A stretch of 36,613 nt of DNA. Source: a virus. The stretch spans positions 1 to 36,613 of IMG/VR virus record IMGVR_UViG_3300043540_000086; one strand, written 5' to 3'. Made by a program: the position numbers and the translations under genes. The notes under the pieces are model-generated. The model was not told the origin of the DNA and did not search any database. It was given only the letters and a program-made list of their open reading frames with translations. The first letter of the stretch is position 1. Each line of letters opens with the position of its first letter. Shown here one piece after another: positions 8,334 to 17,384 of the stretch.

Positions 8334-9527
8334 ATGGCTATCACCATTCCCGTTCCGTCTCCTGCGAGCACGACAAACGCAGGACTCGACACCACCGGAA
8401 ATCTTGCGATCAACAGCTCACAGCTCAAGATCGACATGTTTCCGGACGTCTTCTGGGTCGACCGGGGCCAGACTCCGATCGTAGCCCTGCTGGCGCAGCG
8501 CGCCAGATCCAAGCCCGCGACGGAGATCCTGGTCCAGTGGCTTGAGGATTCGAGCATTCCGTCGAACCTCACCCCGTCGACCAGCTACAACAACTCCGCG
8601 ACGTCGGTCGTCTTGACGACGGGCCAGGGCGCGTGGGTCAACGTCGGTGACGTCATCCTTGACGCCGCGACGTCAGAGCTGCTGTACGTCTCTGCGGTGT
8701 CGGGCGACACGCTGACGGTCACCCGTGGATATGCCGGAACCTCCGCGCAGAACATCGGTTCGACCGACAACTTCATCAACATGCGTCAGGCGTCCGGTCA
8801 CGGGACCACGTCGCCGACCGCACTGCAGACGGTCACCTCGACCAAGTCGAACTTCTGCCAGATCCGCAAGACGGCCGTTCAGGTCACCAAGACTCTCGAC
8901 GCAGTCCAGCTCTACGGCGGCAATGAGCGCCAGCGCCAGCGGGTGATGAAGGCCCAGGAGCACTCGATCGACTGGGAGACGATCCTTCTCCACGGCATCA
9001 AGGCGTCGATCACCAACGTCAACAACCCGGTCTACCTCGCAGGCGGTATGGACAACTACATCGCCACGAACAAGCTGAGCGTGTCGGGTGCGCTGACCGA
9101 GGCGACCTTCCTCGACTTCATGCCGCAGGTGTTCCGGTATTCGTCCAACCCCGGTGCCCGCGCCAAGGTGCTGTTCGCCTCAGCGGAGATCATCAACACG
9201 ATCAACTCGTGGGGACTGTCGAAGCTCCAGGTCACCGAGGCTTCCAACGCGGCGAGCCAGACCTACGGCATCGACATCAAGGAATACGTCCACGGGTACG
9301 GAAAGCTGTTCGTGGTCTACCACCCGCTGCTGATGGCCGGGTTCAAGGGCTACGGCTACATCATCGACATGGACAACATCTGGATGCGCCCGCTCCGGCC
9401 GACCACGCTTGAGACGAACATCCAGGCCCCGGACGCCGACCTCTACAAGGATCAGTACCTCACCGAGTCGAGTTTCCAGGTTGCCAACGAGATCACAATG
9501 GGCGTCATCAGCGGGGTCACCTTCTGA
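8334..9527 (+). CDS. Major capsid protein, SU10/DUF5309-like
   Basis: This 397-aa protein is the shell subunit. It resembles the SU10-type HK97-fold capsid family (DUF5309). The N-terminus is extended (MAITIPVPSP), followed by an insertion with an LTVTRGYAGT signature at about residue 125. A central helix (AVQVTKTLDAVQLYGGNERQ) and a C-terminal domain (YGYIIDMDNIWMRPLRPTTL, ANEITMGVISGVTF) follow. It sits after the scaffold and behind its own promoter, which fits heavy late expression. The exact subfamily is by eye. Confidence 0.85.
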   Translation: MAITIPVPSPASTTNAGLDTTGNLAINSSQLKIDMFPDVFWVDRGQTPIVALLAQRARSKPATEILVQWLEDSSIPSNLTPSTSYNNSATSVVLTTGQGAWVNVGDVILDAATSELLYVSAVSGDTLTVTRGYAGTSAQNIGSTDNFINMRQASGHGTTSPTALQTVTSTKSNFCQIRKTAVQVTKTLDAVQLYGGNERQRQRVMKAQEHSIDWETILLHGIKASITNVNNPVYLAGGMDNYIATNKLSVSGALTEATFLDFMPQVFRYSSNPGARAKVLFASAEIINTINSWGLSKLQVTEASNAASQTYGIDIKEYVHGYGKLFVVYHPLLMAGFKGYGYIIDMDNIWMRPLRPTTLETNIQAPDADLYKDQYLTESSFQVANEITMGVISGVTF

Positions 9528-10171
9528 TGACGAATACTCAGACCACTCCGCGCAAGCGGGGACGCCCGCCAAAGGTCAGCCAGGAGCAGGAGACCGCTCT
9601 CGGTCACATCCCGGCAGGGCATCGCATGGTCGTGTCCGTCTTTGCAAAGCACAAGCTGGAATTGCGCCCGCCGGAGATCGTTTGGGTCGGAAGCGTCCAG
9701 CAGGCACGCGACCGTGGCTGGATGCTGACCTTTGACGATCACAAGGCTCTGTGCCCCGACGAGTGGGTTCCGGCGTTGCAGGAACACCCCGAGTTCAAGT
9801 CGCATGCGGTCGGATTCCTCGGGGACCCGCTGGTGCGGTACAAAGGCGTCAGTCAGGTACAGACTCAGCGAGGGTCTGTCACCGCCGGCACGAAGCATCA
9901 GAAGCCGCCGCTTGCCGACTGGGACACGATGCCCGATGACGAACTCCAGGAGAGGATCGTCATGGGAGGATTCTCCGAGACCGAAGCGCTCGCATGGGAA
10001 GCCTCACACCGCAAGCGTCCTACCGTCATGGTCACGCTCGCACAGCGCACCGCTGATGCGCAGGCCCAGAAAGACGATCCGGACGACGAACAGGGTGCCG
10101 AGTTTCCCATGATGTCGGATGACGTTGAGCTTCCGGATCGCATCGACATCAACGATGAGGTGACGGCATGA
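9527..10171 (+). CDS. Capsid-adjacent protein with AT-hook-like N-terminus
   Basis: This 214-aa protein overlaps the end of the capsid gene (TGATG). Residues 8-14 read RKRGRPP, an AT-hook-like DNA-contacting motif. The middle (MVVSVFAKHKLELRPPEIVWVG) is a small mixed domain. The C-terminus is acidic (KDDPDDEQGAE). It may be a head-completion protein or a capsid minor protein that contacts DNA. No family was recognised. Confidence 0.65.
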   Translation: MTNTQTTPRKRGRPPKVSQEQETALGHIPAGHRMVVSVFAKHKLELRPPEIVWVGSVQQARDRGWMLTFDDHKALCPDEWVPALQEHPEFKSHAVGFLGDPLVRYKGVSQVQTQRGSVTAGTKHQKPPLADWDTMPDDELQERIVMGGFSETEALAWEASHRKRPTVMVTLAQRTADAQAQKDDPDDEQGAEFPMMSDDVELPDRIDINDEVTA

Positions 10172-10908
10172 GCACGCTTGCTGCGGCAACGATCAACTCT
10201 CCGGGTGGTGGCATCGGAGACGTCATGGGGATGGGTGACATCAACACCTACCTCGTGCCGTTCACCGTCAATATGAGTTCGTCATATGCCACAGGTGGCG
10301 ACACATGGACGCCACCTCCCGGAATTCCCGGAAACTGGAAACTGCGCCAGATCAAGATCACAGGACACATCCAGAGCGGCTATATTTTCTCCTGGAATAG
10401 CTCTGTGGCTACTCCGAAGATCCAGGCGTTTACGGGTGCCAACTCTCCGGAGCCGGTGACGGGCACATTTCCCGCCATCGCCACGGCAGGCAACGACGGT
10501 ACGTACTACACGCTGACTGCTCCCTTCTCGGGGACCGTCAGCGCCGCGTACATCGCCGCCAACGCTACGTACACCGGCGCGACGCCGAACGGGCGCAACT
10601 GGACCGTGCAGAACATCACGCAGTCGTTTACCGACGTGGCGACGTTCACCGGCACCGGCTCCGGCGCGGCATTCAACCTCGCGGCGGGAACTCCGAAGGC
10701 GATGACTCTCGGAGCCGCTGCGCACCTTGTCGTGACGGCAGGAGACCAGATCAACTTTGTCTCCACGCATACCGGAACCGGCCTTGCCGATCCCGGCGGC
10801 ACATTCTCGCTTCTCATCACCCCGTCGAGCGGTGGCGCGAACGAGGTTCCCGCGACGACGAACCTTTCGGCAATCACTCTTTCCGGTGTCGCGTACTACG
10901 GAGCGTAG
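10168..10908 (+). CDS. Beta-rich structural protein, capsid decoration candidate
   Basis: This 246-aa protein starts with an ATGA overlap. It is Gly/Thr/Ala-rich with beta-strand patterns (FTVNMSSSYATGGDTWTPPP, WKLRQIKITGHIQSG, LSAITLSGVAYYGA). Its position inside the capsid transcription unit, before a terminator, suggests a stoichiometric head protein such as a decoration or minor capsid subunit. It is a soluble-looking beta protein without signal or membrane segment. Confidence 0.62.
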   Translation: MSTLAAATINSPGGGIGDVMGMGDINTYLVPFTVNMSSSYATGGDTWTPPPGIPGNWKLRQIKITGHIQSGYIFSWNSSVATPKIQAFTGANSPEPVTGTFPAIATAGNDGTYYTLTAPFSGTVSAAYIAANATYTGATPNGRNWTVQNITQSFTDVATFTGTGSGAAFNLAAGTPKAMTLGAAAHLVVTAGDQINFVSTHTGTGLADPGGTFSLLITPSSGGANEVPATTNLSAITLSGVAYYGA

Positions 10909-10951
10909 GCCAGAAGTTTCTGCCCCCGATGCTTGAAGGGAGGTGAGCAAT

Positions 10952-10993
10952 ATGGCACGCAAGGGTCACCGTCGCGTCAAGCGCGGGAAGTAA
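10952..10993 (+). CDS. 13-residue highly basic peptide
   Basis: The peptide MARKGHRRVKRGK is preceded by an unusually strong ribosome site (gggaggtgag, spacing 4 nt after gag). It lies alone between the beta-rich protein and a terminator. Eight of 13 residues are Lys, Arg or His. The stop codon sits in the loop of a cgggaa/ttcccg hairpin (10984-10999). It is the last gene of the capsid unit. A virion DNA-binding peptide is conceivable; it could also be a leader peptide. Confidence 0.55.
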   Translation: MARKGHRRVKRGK

Positions 10994-11019
10994 TTCCCGT
11001 GTCCTAGCGGACATACAAC

Positions 11020-11063
11020 GCGAGGCCCCGGAGTCCCAATCCTCCGGGGCCACTCGCACTTTT
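11020..11063 (+). terminator. Rho-independent terminator closing the capsid unit
   Basis: ggccccggag at 11024-11033 pairs perfectly with ctccggggcc at 11042-11051 around an 8-nt loop. The stem extends through gcga/tcgc (11020-11023 with 11054-11057), followed by TTTT at 11060-11063. It separates the capsid genes from the neck and tail genes. Confidence 0.75.
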
Positions 11064-11086
11064 GATGGATCGAGCACGAGGACGAC

Positions 11087-11725
11087 ATGACATTCAGTGA
11101 TCTTCAGAGTTACGTCTTGGACCGGCTCTCCATCACCTCAGCGGATACAAATCGCGTCACGCAGGTAAAGAACATCCTCAACCAGGTCTACCTCCAGTTG
11201 TGCGCGGAGGAAAACCTGAACACCGCGTTTGCCACGCTGACCGTCACTGCGGGCGGATCGAGCGTTGCGCTTCCCGCGGGAACGACCGGCATCTTGAGCC
11301 TCCGTAACGGCATCGACATCATGGAGCCGATCACCCTTGAGCAGATGGCGTCATACGTCGCATCGACTTCTGCGGGGACAAGCCCGCTGACGATCGTCTC
11401 CCCGCTCTACTACTCGCTCACATCTCCGCTGGTGCTTCAGGTCTGGCCGTCGCCAAGCGTCGACACCGCGCTCTCGGCATTGCTCAACTTTGCCCCTGCG
11501 ACGATGTCGGCGAACTCCGACACTCCAAGCCTGATTGCATCAGCCTGGCACGACATGTTGGCGGAGCTGACGATCCAGCGCATCGCCATCTCCGAGGAAG
11601 AGCTGTGGCCACAGCAGCTCGGCGTCAACGTCGCTGAGGATCTTCTGCAGCGCTTTCGGGCGTGGAATATGATGCAGGAAGGACCGTCGAGCACCGCGAT
11701 CCCGCTCAAGGGGTACACGCGATAG
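11087..11725 (+). CDS. Head-tail adaptor protein
   Basis: This 212-aa protein (MTFSDLQSYVLDRLSITSAD) has the organisation of gp6/gp4-like adaptors that dock under the portal. It has N-terminal helices, a central beta insertion (FATLTVTAGGSSVALP), and C-terminal helices (SLIASAWHDMLAELTIQRIA). Its position directly before the large tail protein fits. Assignment is based on pattern and synteny. Confidence 0.7.
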   Translation: MTFSDLQSYVLDRLSITSADTNRVTQVKNILNQVYLQLCAEENLNTAFATLTVTAGGSSVALPAGTTGILSLRNGIDIMEPITLEQMASYVASTSAGTSPLTIVSPLYYSLTSPLVLQVWPSPSVDTALSALLNFAPATMSANSDTPSLIASAWHDMLAELTIQRIAISEEELWPQQLGVNVAEDLLQRFRAWNMMQEGPSSTAIPLKGYTR

Positions 11726-13851
11726 TGCCGACGTCGCCTCCGCAACTGCGTCTCCGCTCGCCACGTGCGACCGTCACTCCGCAGGAGGTCGTCGCTTTTC
11801 CGTTCACCGGAGGGATGGTCACCGACCTCCGCCCCGAGGAACTACAGAAGCAGCAGAGCGCGAACCTTCAGGACGTCATCTTCCCGAACGGCATCGCCAC
11901 CACGCGCGGGGCACCTGCGTCGACCGATGTCGCCAACCCGTTCACGACGCAGATAAAGGGCGTGTACGTCACGCTCAACGTCGCACCATCGGTCGGGCAC
12001 GTCTATCACATATCGTCGACGCTGGGTGAGATTTACAACTCACAAGGTGGCGCGGTCGCCACCACGATCTCGCTGACATCGTCACCGCAGGGCATTCTCG
12101 GACGAGGGCTGCTTGGCAGTCATGGTCTTGGCTATGCCTCCCCATCATCCTCGGTGACGACTCCATCCGTAACCCGTATTCCGTTCTGCGTTTTCCAGAA
12201 CGAGGTGCTTTGGTTCGCCCAGGACGGAGTGTCGCCAATCATCCGCACGACGACTGCCGCATTCCCGGGATCGGTGTCGAGTTCCGGAACGATCACTGGA
12301 GCCGTTGGTACTACGGCGCTGTCTGGGTCGGGTACTAGTTTCACGTCGAACATCAATGCCTACATCGACATTCCAGGGCTTCCGCCGAACACGGCTCTTG
12401 TGCGTTCTGCGTCATCTGCGACGTCGGCATCTATCGCCACACCGCTGCCCGCAGCGCTCTCCGGCGCGACGCTCGGAACGACGCGGGTATTCGGTAACAT
12501 CGCACTTACGACGCAGGTCAATGACACCGGCACGGCGACGGTATCATCCACCACGCTCTCCGGTCAGGGCACGAACTGGACGCAATCCGGGGCAGGATTC
12601 GGAGCAGTCGCAATCGGTGATGTCGTGTCATGGAAGGGGACGAACGGCGCAAACATGTTCGTCCGGGTGACTGCGGTCACCAACGACACGACACTAACCG
12701 TCACGCCCGGAGGTACGGGCACGACGCTGCCATACACCATCTGCCGCCCGGCGGTCGGTAAGCACGGGTGCGTCCACAACAACCGACTATGGATCACAGG
12801 CGTGGCATGGCAGCGCCGCCGCGTCTACTACACGCCGCTTGTCTCGTCTACGCAGGTGGCGGGCAATGGACTCGTCCAGTGGACGCTCGGCGACCCGACC
12901 AACGGCAACTACTCATGGTCTCAGCAGCCGGGAGATGCGAACCAGTTGGACTGGGTCGATGTCCCGGACGACAACACAGAAGGGTACATCGTCGCTGTTG
13001 CGGATTCCCCGTCAGGGCTTTTGATCCTCGCTACGGACGGGTGCTACATCCTGACCGGCGACCCGCCGTCAGAGAATGTCCGACTGGTCGCCGCAGGCGC
13101 CGATTGTCTTGACGCCCGTTCGGTCGTCTCATCGCACGGATCGGTGTTCTGGGCCGGGAGGCAGGGCATCTTCCGGTTCGTCGGCGGTCGCATCGCGGAC
13201 ATCACCGCCAACGCGCGAAACGCGGAGTGGCGCTCGCTGATGTGGAATAACGGCGGCACATCACCGACGCTGATCGGCTATTTCACGCGCGGACACTACG
13301 TGCTGTCCACGGGCACGCAGACGTGGGTATATGACTCCATGAAGCAGCGCTGGTGCGGGAATCACACGACATCGCAGCCGCTCGCCGCGTGCACGGAGCC
13401 GACAGAAGATCAGGCGTATGTCGCTCCGTCCACCCATAATACGTCGATCACCCGTATGTGCCCGGTCTACCTGGACACAGGAGATGCGGACCCGAATGCG
13501 GTGTTCATCGGCGACATCCCCCCTAGTGCCGCAGGAGATATCTCGTCGATCAAGAGAATCACCGAAGAACGCATCACGTACGACATGACGGCGGGATCGG
13601 GGTCTGTGCAGTCGGCAATGGACCCGACTGTCATCTCGGGGTTCACGTACGGAACGGATGCAACGCTCTCGGCCACAACCGGACTCGACACCGTGAGAAT
13701 CCTCCCGAACTCCGACGTGACGCAGACCGTGACCGGATCGATAGGGAAGTCCGGCAGAGCGTTCTATGCGCGCATCACGGCCACCGGATGCACGTCATTC
13801 CACGTCTCGTCGTTTGAGATGTTCCGCAGAGAGTTCACGCCGGGCGCATGA
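11725..13851 (+). CDS. Large neck/tail protein, beta-propeller-like
   Basis: This 708-aa protein starts at a GTG overlapping the previous stop. The N-terminus (FPFTGGMVTDLRPEELQKQQ ... NLQDVIFPNG) resembles podovirus tail proteins related to P22 gp10-type stabilisation or hub proteins. Repeated beta blades follow (GKHGCVHNNRLWITG, DSPSGLLILATDGCYILTGD, GSVFWAGRQGIFRFVGG). The likely role is closing the head and building the short tail. An upstream ATG in frame would overlap the adaptor by 64 bases, so it was not used. Confidence 0.68.
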   Translation: MPTSPPQLRLRSPRATVTPQEVVAFPFTGGMVTDLRPEELQKQQSANLQDVIFPNGIATTRGAPASTDVANPFTTQIKGVYVTLNVAPSVGHVYHISSTLGEIYNSQGGAVATTISLTSSPQGILGRGLLGSHGLGYASPSSSVTTPSVTRIPFCVFQNEVLWFAQDGVSPIIRTTTAAFPGSVSSSGTITGAVGTTALSGSGTSFTSNINAYIDIPGLPPNTALVRSASSATSASIATPLPAALSGATLGTTRVFGNIALTTQVNDTGTATVSSTTLSGQGTNWTQSGAGFGAVAIGDVVSWKGTNGANMFVRVTAVTNDTTLTVTPGGTGTTLPYTICRPAVGKHGCVHNNRLWITGVAWQRRRVYYTPLVSSTQVAGNGLVQWTLGDPTNGNYSWSQQPGDANQLDWVDVPDDNTEGYIVAVADSPSGLLILATDGCYILTGDPPSENVRLVAAGADCLDARSVVSSHGSVFWAGRQGIFRFVGGRIADITANARNAEWRSLMWNNGGTSPTLIGYFTRGHYVLSTGTQTWVYDSMKQRWCGNHTTSQPLAACTEPTEDQAYVAPSTHNTSITRMCPVYLDTGDADPNAVFIGDIPPSAAGDISSIKRITEERITYDMTAGSGSVQSAMDPTVISGFTYGTDATLSATTGLDTVRILPNSDVTQTVTGSIGKSGRAFYARITATGCTSFHVSSFEMFRREFTPGA

Positions 13852-14552
13852 CCGGCACGCCGACACCCCCATTATCCGATCATATCGCCGAGGGCTTCGG
13901 TACATCTGGCGCATCGTCCGGACTCTACGGAGTTCTTGCCGACTACATCGCAGGACCGGAGATGGCCGGCGTCCTGTCGCAGCAGTACGGAGTCACCCCG
14001 CCTACGGTCATACAGCCGGGGATGCGGCTTCCCGCCAGCGGCCAGGACGGACAGGTCGTCGACGCGATCGTCGATTCGGCCAACGGCATCATCTGGAGAT
14101 TCAGGTATCGGCAGTCAGCGCCGGTCCCGTACCAGTGGGAGTTTATCGGCGGACCTGCGTTGCGTTCCGAAGTGCTCACCAACGAGACCCTGTCAGGGAC
14201 GAACGCATGGTCAGATCTCGCTACCGTTGGTCCGTCGATCACCGCGCCGTTCTCGGGAGACTACGACTTCACGTTCGGATGCCAGCCGAACACGTACACC
14301 AACATAAACAACACAGCGATATCGGGAATCTGGAATATCACCAAAAACGCCCAGTCCGGGCTCACGATGACGGTGCTCACCGACAGTTCTGGCGGGAACA
14401 CCAACCTCACAGACACACAGTCCACGCGCATTACCGCGATATCAGCAAACGATGTAATGCGCCTTCGCTATCAGCTTTACGGTAACAATGGTCCGGTATC
14501 GTTTTCAAACAGATTCCTGACTATACTTCCGGTCAGAGTGCAAGGGGGATAG
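13848..14552 (+). CDS. Tail-associated protein with C1q-like C-terminus
   Basis: This 234-aa protein starts with an ATGA overlap. Residues 30-110 contain VLSQQYGVTPPTVIQPGMRL and WRFRYRQSAPVPYQWEFIGG, a pattern common in tail or fibre proteins of phages from high-GC hosts. Residues 120-234 form a beta domain (TAPFSGDYDFTFGCQPNTYT, DVMRLRYQLYG) comparable to the C-terminus of the gene at 6122. It is probably an exposed tail protein. Confidence 0.65.
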   Translation: MTGTPTPPLSDHIAEGFGTSGASSGLYGVLADYIAGPEMAGVLSQQYGVTPPTVIQPGMRLPASGQDGQVVDAIVDSANGIIWRFRYRQSAPVPYQWEFIGGPALRSEVLTNETLSGTNAWSDLATVGPSITAPFSGDYDFTFGCQPNTYTNINNTAISGIWNITKNAQSGLTMTVLTDSSGGNTNLTDTQSTRITAISANDVMRLRYQLYGNNGPVSFSNRFLTILPVRVQGG

Positions 14553-15338
14553 GTGGCACCGCTTCTCAACTTCGCGCAGTTCGCCCACCTTCACCCCGGC
14601 GCTGACCCTCAGCACTTGATCAGCGCATACGGTGCGTACGTCATGGGGCACAACCCGAACGCATACGCGCAGCCTGTGTCAGGACAGAACCCATACGTGG
14701 ACCCGCGCGTGTCTGCGGCGGTCGGAAACTATATGGGGGTTCCTGGGCAGTACAACCCCATGATGGCAATGTCTGCCGCAAACACGATGGCAGCGCTGTC
14801 GGGATACTCGGACACGCCCATCACGCAGACGCCGGTGTCCACAACCCCTCAGGCGATGCAGACCGGAATCGACGCGCATGGGAACCCTGTGATGCAGACC
14901 CCGGCTGCGCTTACCTCCTACACCTTCACGGTCGGCCCTGACGGGCAGCTCTATCGTCAGCTTGCATCCAACACCGCGCATTCGTACGCATCGCATGGGA
15001 CATTCAACTCATCGGCTGCGCAGAACGCCTACAACCAGGGTCACCAGGCACTCGACATCAAGAAGGCGGGACTGGAGCTGCAGGGCCAGCAAAACCAGGA
15101 AAAGAGCATGTTCGGAGCGCAGCAGGCGTTACAGAAGGCAGGACAGGATGTCGGCACCGCGATCGGCAACTGGACGACACAGCAGCAGAACAACGCAATG
15201 CAGACGGCACCCCCGTCGTACTCGCCGAAGATGACGTGGGGACAGTTCGTGAAAAATCATGGCGGCAAGCCGACGACCGCGCTCCAGGCCGTCTACAACG
15301 CGACATTCGGCAACCCTCAGTGGAAGGGTAATGCCTGA
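14553..15338 (+). CDS. Gln/Ala/Tyr-rich virion-associated protein
   Basis: This 261-aa protein starts at a GTG directly after the previous TAG. It is rich in Gln, Asn, Ala and Tyr (PNAYAQPVSGQNPYVDP), with a helical Gln-rich segment (LELQGQQNQEKSMFGAQQAL) and ends QAVYNATFGNPQWKGNA. Low complexity and position among internal virion genes suggest an ejected or tail-associated protein. No family was recognised. Confidence 0.6.
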   Translation: MAPLLNFAQFAHLHPGADPQHLISAYGAYVMGHNPNAYAQPVSGQNPYVDPRVSAAVGNYMGVPGQYNPMMAMSAANTMAALSGYSDTPITQTPVSTTPQAMQTGIDAHGNPVMQTPAALTSYTFTVGPDGQLYRQLASNTAHSYASHGTFNSSAAQNAYNQGHQALDIKKAGLELQGQQNQEKSMFGAQQALQKAGQDVGTAIGNWTTQQQNNAMQTAPPSYSPKMTWGQFVKNHGGKPTTALQAVYNATFGNPQWKGNA

Positions 15339-15505
15339 TGCCGTTCACATCCGAGGCGCAGCGTCGCTTCATGTGGGCAACGCATCCCGACATCGCACAG
15401 CGATGGGCGAACGAGGACAAGAAGGCGGGCCGTTCAGAGAAGGGCTTGCCATATCATCACCGTAAATCCAAGCTTTCAAAGCACATGAAGCGAAAGAAGG
15501 CGTAG
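15338..15505 (+). CDS. Small conserved phage protein (PFTSEAQRRFMWA type)
   Basis: This 55-aa basic protein starts with a TGATG overlap. It begins MPFTSEAQRRFMWATHPDIA, a motif that recurs in many phage genomes without known function. It ends in a Lys/Arg/His cluster (HMKRKKA). The high charge suggests nucleic-acid contact. It is the first of three consecutive Lys-rich proteins leading to the internal virion genes. Confidence 0.75.
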   Translation: MPFTSEAQRRFMWATHPDIAQRWANEDKKAGRSEKGLPYHHRKSKLSKHMKRKKA

Positions 15506-15796
15506 ATGGCAACCGTAAAGAATCGGCTTTCCGAGAAGATGCGTCCATCAGGAACCGCAGTCGAACGTACGATCGGCGCGAAAGCAAAGAAGTCGTCGCT
15601 CGTCATGGCGATGAGGCGCCGCCCCGGTGGCGCGAATCGGACATGGACGCAAGACCAGTGGAACAAGGCGCACCCCGGAGAGACGGCTGCCGAGAACCGC
15701 AAGAGCTTCATTCGCGAGGCGATGGTCGCCAACATGCGCAACAGGAAGTCGAAGGTCGCTCCGCTGATGCGCGGTAAGAAGGTCATCGCAGACTGA
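15506..15796 (+). CDS. Basic protein with QW-x-x-AHPG motif
   Basis: This 96-aa protein starts immediately after the previous stop. It is strongly basic, with RTWTQDQWNKAHPGETAAE at about residues 45-63. The next gene repeats the core (FTFSQWRSAHPG), indicating a shared small module. The C-terminus is Lys/Arg-rich. The function is unknown; packaging along with DNA is one possibility. Confidence 0.65.
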   Translation: MATVKNRLSEKMRPSGTAVERTIGAKAKKSSLVMAMRRRPGGANRTWTQDQWNKAHPGETAAENRKSFIREAMVANMRNRKSKVAPLMRGKKVIAD

Positions 15797-17376
15797 TGGC
15801 GAAAACGCCGACAGCAGAGCCGCACACGATCTCGACGCCCACTAGAGCGACGGTCAACACCGGGCCGAAGAAGTTCACGTTCTCTCAGTGGCGCTCGGCG
15901 CACCCCGGATCGTCGGTGAAAGAGGCAGCCGCGAGTTACGCGAAGCTCCCGAGCGCTCAGCGCATGTCGGCATTTCCCAAAACGACTGCGACCAAGAAGG
16001 CGAAGGTCACAGCCAAGACGACGAAATCCTCGTCAGGAGGTTCGTCGTCCGGAGGTTCGTCGTCCGGAGGTTCGTCGTCCGGAGGTTCGTCCGCCGGGTC
16101 GTCCGCCGGGTCGAACCTGTACGGCGGTGATCTCGTCTCTCAGATCCTCGGTATCAGCAGTACGAGCCCGCAGGCAGAAGCTAACGCCGCGCTGTCCTCG
16201 CTTCAGAATCAAACGCAGTGGCAGAACACACAGATGCAGAACGCCGCGAACGCCGCAGAGAATGCGGCGTCGAACTGGTCGAATCAGTCTGCGGCGAATC
16301 TGACAAACCTCGCGCACCTGACGGGCACCGTCGGAACGACGAACGATTCGGGACTCACCGCCGCAGGCGACCTCCCCGCGAACATCCGGGCTTTGCCGGG
16401 AGTGATGAGCCAGCAGGAACTTCTCAAGTCCGTTGCGTCGGCCGCGCAGTCGGAGAATCAGGCGGGCAACATCCCCGGATACATCGCCGCGACGGCGACG
16501 GACGCACAGGGAAGGCTCTACGGAGCAGAAGCCAAGGCGCAGTCGGCAATCCTCGACGCCCTGGCGAAGAACAACGCCACCATGACGGGCCATCAGCTCG
16601 CAGCCGCGTCGCGCATCCTGGCAGCGCAGATATCCGCCGGTGGAGCGATCCAGCGTCAGCAGATGTCTGATCAGACCGGACTGACAAAAGCACAGATCAG
16701 CGCATCGACTTCCTCATTAAAGATATCCGCCGCCAACGCAAAGGCGACAAGCGCTGCGAACGCCAAAGAACTAGCCGCAGCACGTACCGCTGCGGCGAAT
16801 CTCTGGAATGGTCAAGCCGCATCTGGGTCAAAGAACGCCATCCCTCCGTCCCGCGACCCTGTCGCCATGTATCAGCACCTCAGTTCCTACAACTTGAGCG
16901 ATGCGCAAAAGCTCGCGATAGTTTCATCATTCGGGTTCAGCAACGAGCAGATCATGAATCTTCAGGCAACGATACCGTCCCTGCGTAGATTTGGCGGATA
17001 TCAGTCCCGCTACAACGCCGCAGTCAAGATCGCAAACGCATACAAGACCGTTGTCGCCAAAGACGAGAGCCAGCGTGCGTCGCTGACTGCTCAGATCAAC
17101 GCATTGCAAAATCAAATCAACGCTACGGCCCCCGCGGACTTCGCAGGGAAAGCTTCGCTTGTCGTGCAGCAGCAGAAGCTTCGGGAGAAACTGAAAACGC
17201 TTGGTTCGATCTCCCCCGCTGCCATCGCATCGAACTTCACAAAGATGGCCGACATCGCCGGAGGGAGAGCCGCCGAGATCCTACTGGTGCAAGCCGGCAT
17301 CCCTCAGTCACAGATCAATGCGCTATTCGGACCGAAAGGACCGTACGCAGCGCTCGCTAGACAGTACTTTACGTGA
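15796..17376 (+). CDS. Internal virion protein candidate with Ser-Gly linker
   Basis: This 526-aa protein overlaps the previous stop (TGATGG). Residues 25-48 carry the QW-x-x-AHPG module. Residues 80-103 are a SSSGG linker made by 15-bp tandem repeats. The rest is Ala/Gln-rich helix (QNTQMQNAANAAENAASNWS) with a coiled-coil stretch at about 427-470 (TAQINALQNQINATAP). Together with the 1155-aa protein and the lysin that follow, it resembles the internal core or ejection proteins of podoviruses. The role is inferred. Confidence 0.65.
   Translation: MAKTPTAEPHTISTPTRATVNTGPKKFTFSQWRSAHPGSSVKEAAASYAKLPSAQRMSAFPKTTATKKAKVTAKTTKSSSGGSSSGGSSSGGSSSGGSSAGSSAGSNLYGGDLVSQILGISSTSPQAEANAALSSLQNQTQWQNTQMQNAANAAENAASNWSNQSAANLTNLAHLTGTVGTTNDSGLTAAGDLPANIRALPGVMSQQELLKSVASAAQSENQAGNIPGYIAATATDAQGRLYGAEAKAQSAILDALAKNNATMTGHQLAAASRILAAQISAGGAIQRQQMSDQTGLTKAQISASTSSLKISAANAKATSAANAKELAAARTAAANLWNGQAASGSKNAIPPSRDPVAMYQHLSSYNLSDAQKLAIVSSFGFSNEQIMNLQATIPSLRRFGGYQSRYNAAVKIANAYKTVVAKDESQRASLTAQINALQNQINATAPADFAGKASLVVQQQKLREKLKTLGSISPAAIASNFTKMADIAGGRAAEILLVQAGIPQSQINALFGPKGPYAALARQYFT
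16036..16095 (+). repeat. 15-bp tandem repeat, four units
   Basis: The unit ggaggttcgtcgtcc at 16036, 16051 and 16066 is identical. A fourth unit at 16081 is changed at its 3' end. The units encode GGSSS linkers, and the repeat length keeps the frame. Confidence 0.93.
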
Positions 17377-17384
17377 GGTAGTAG

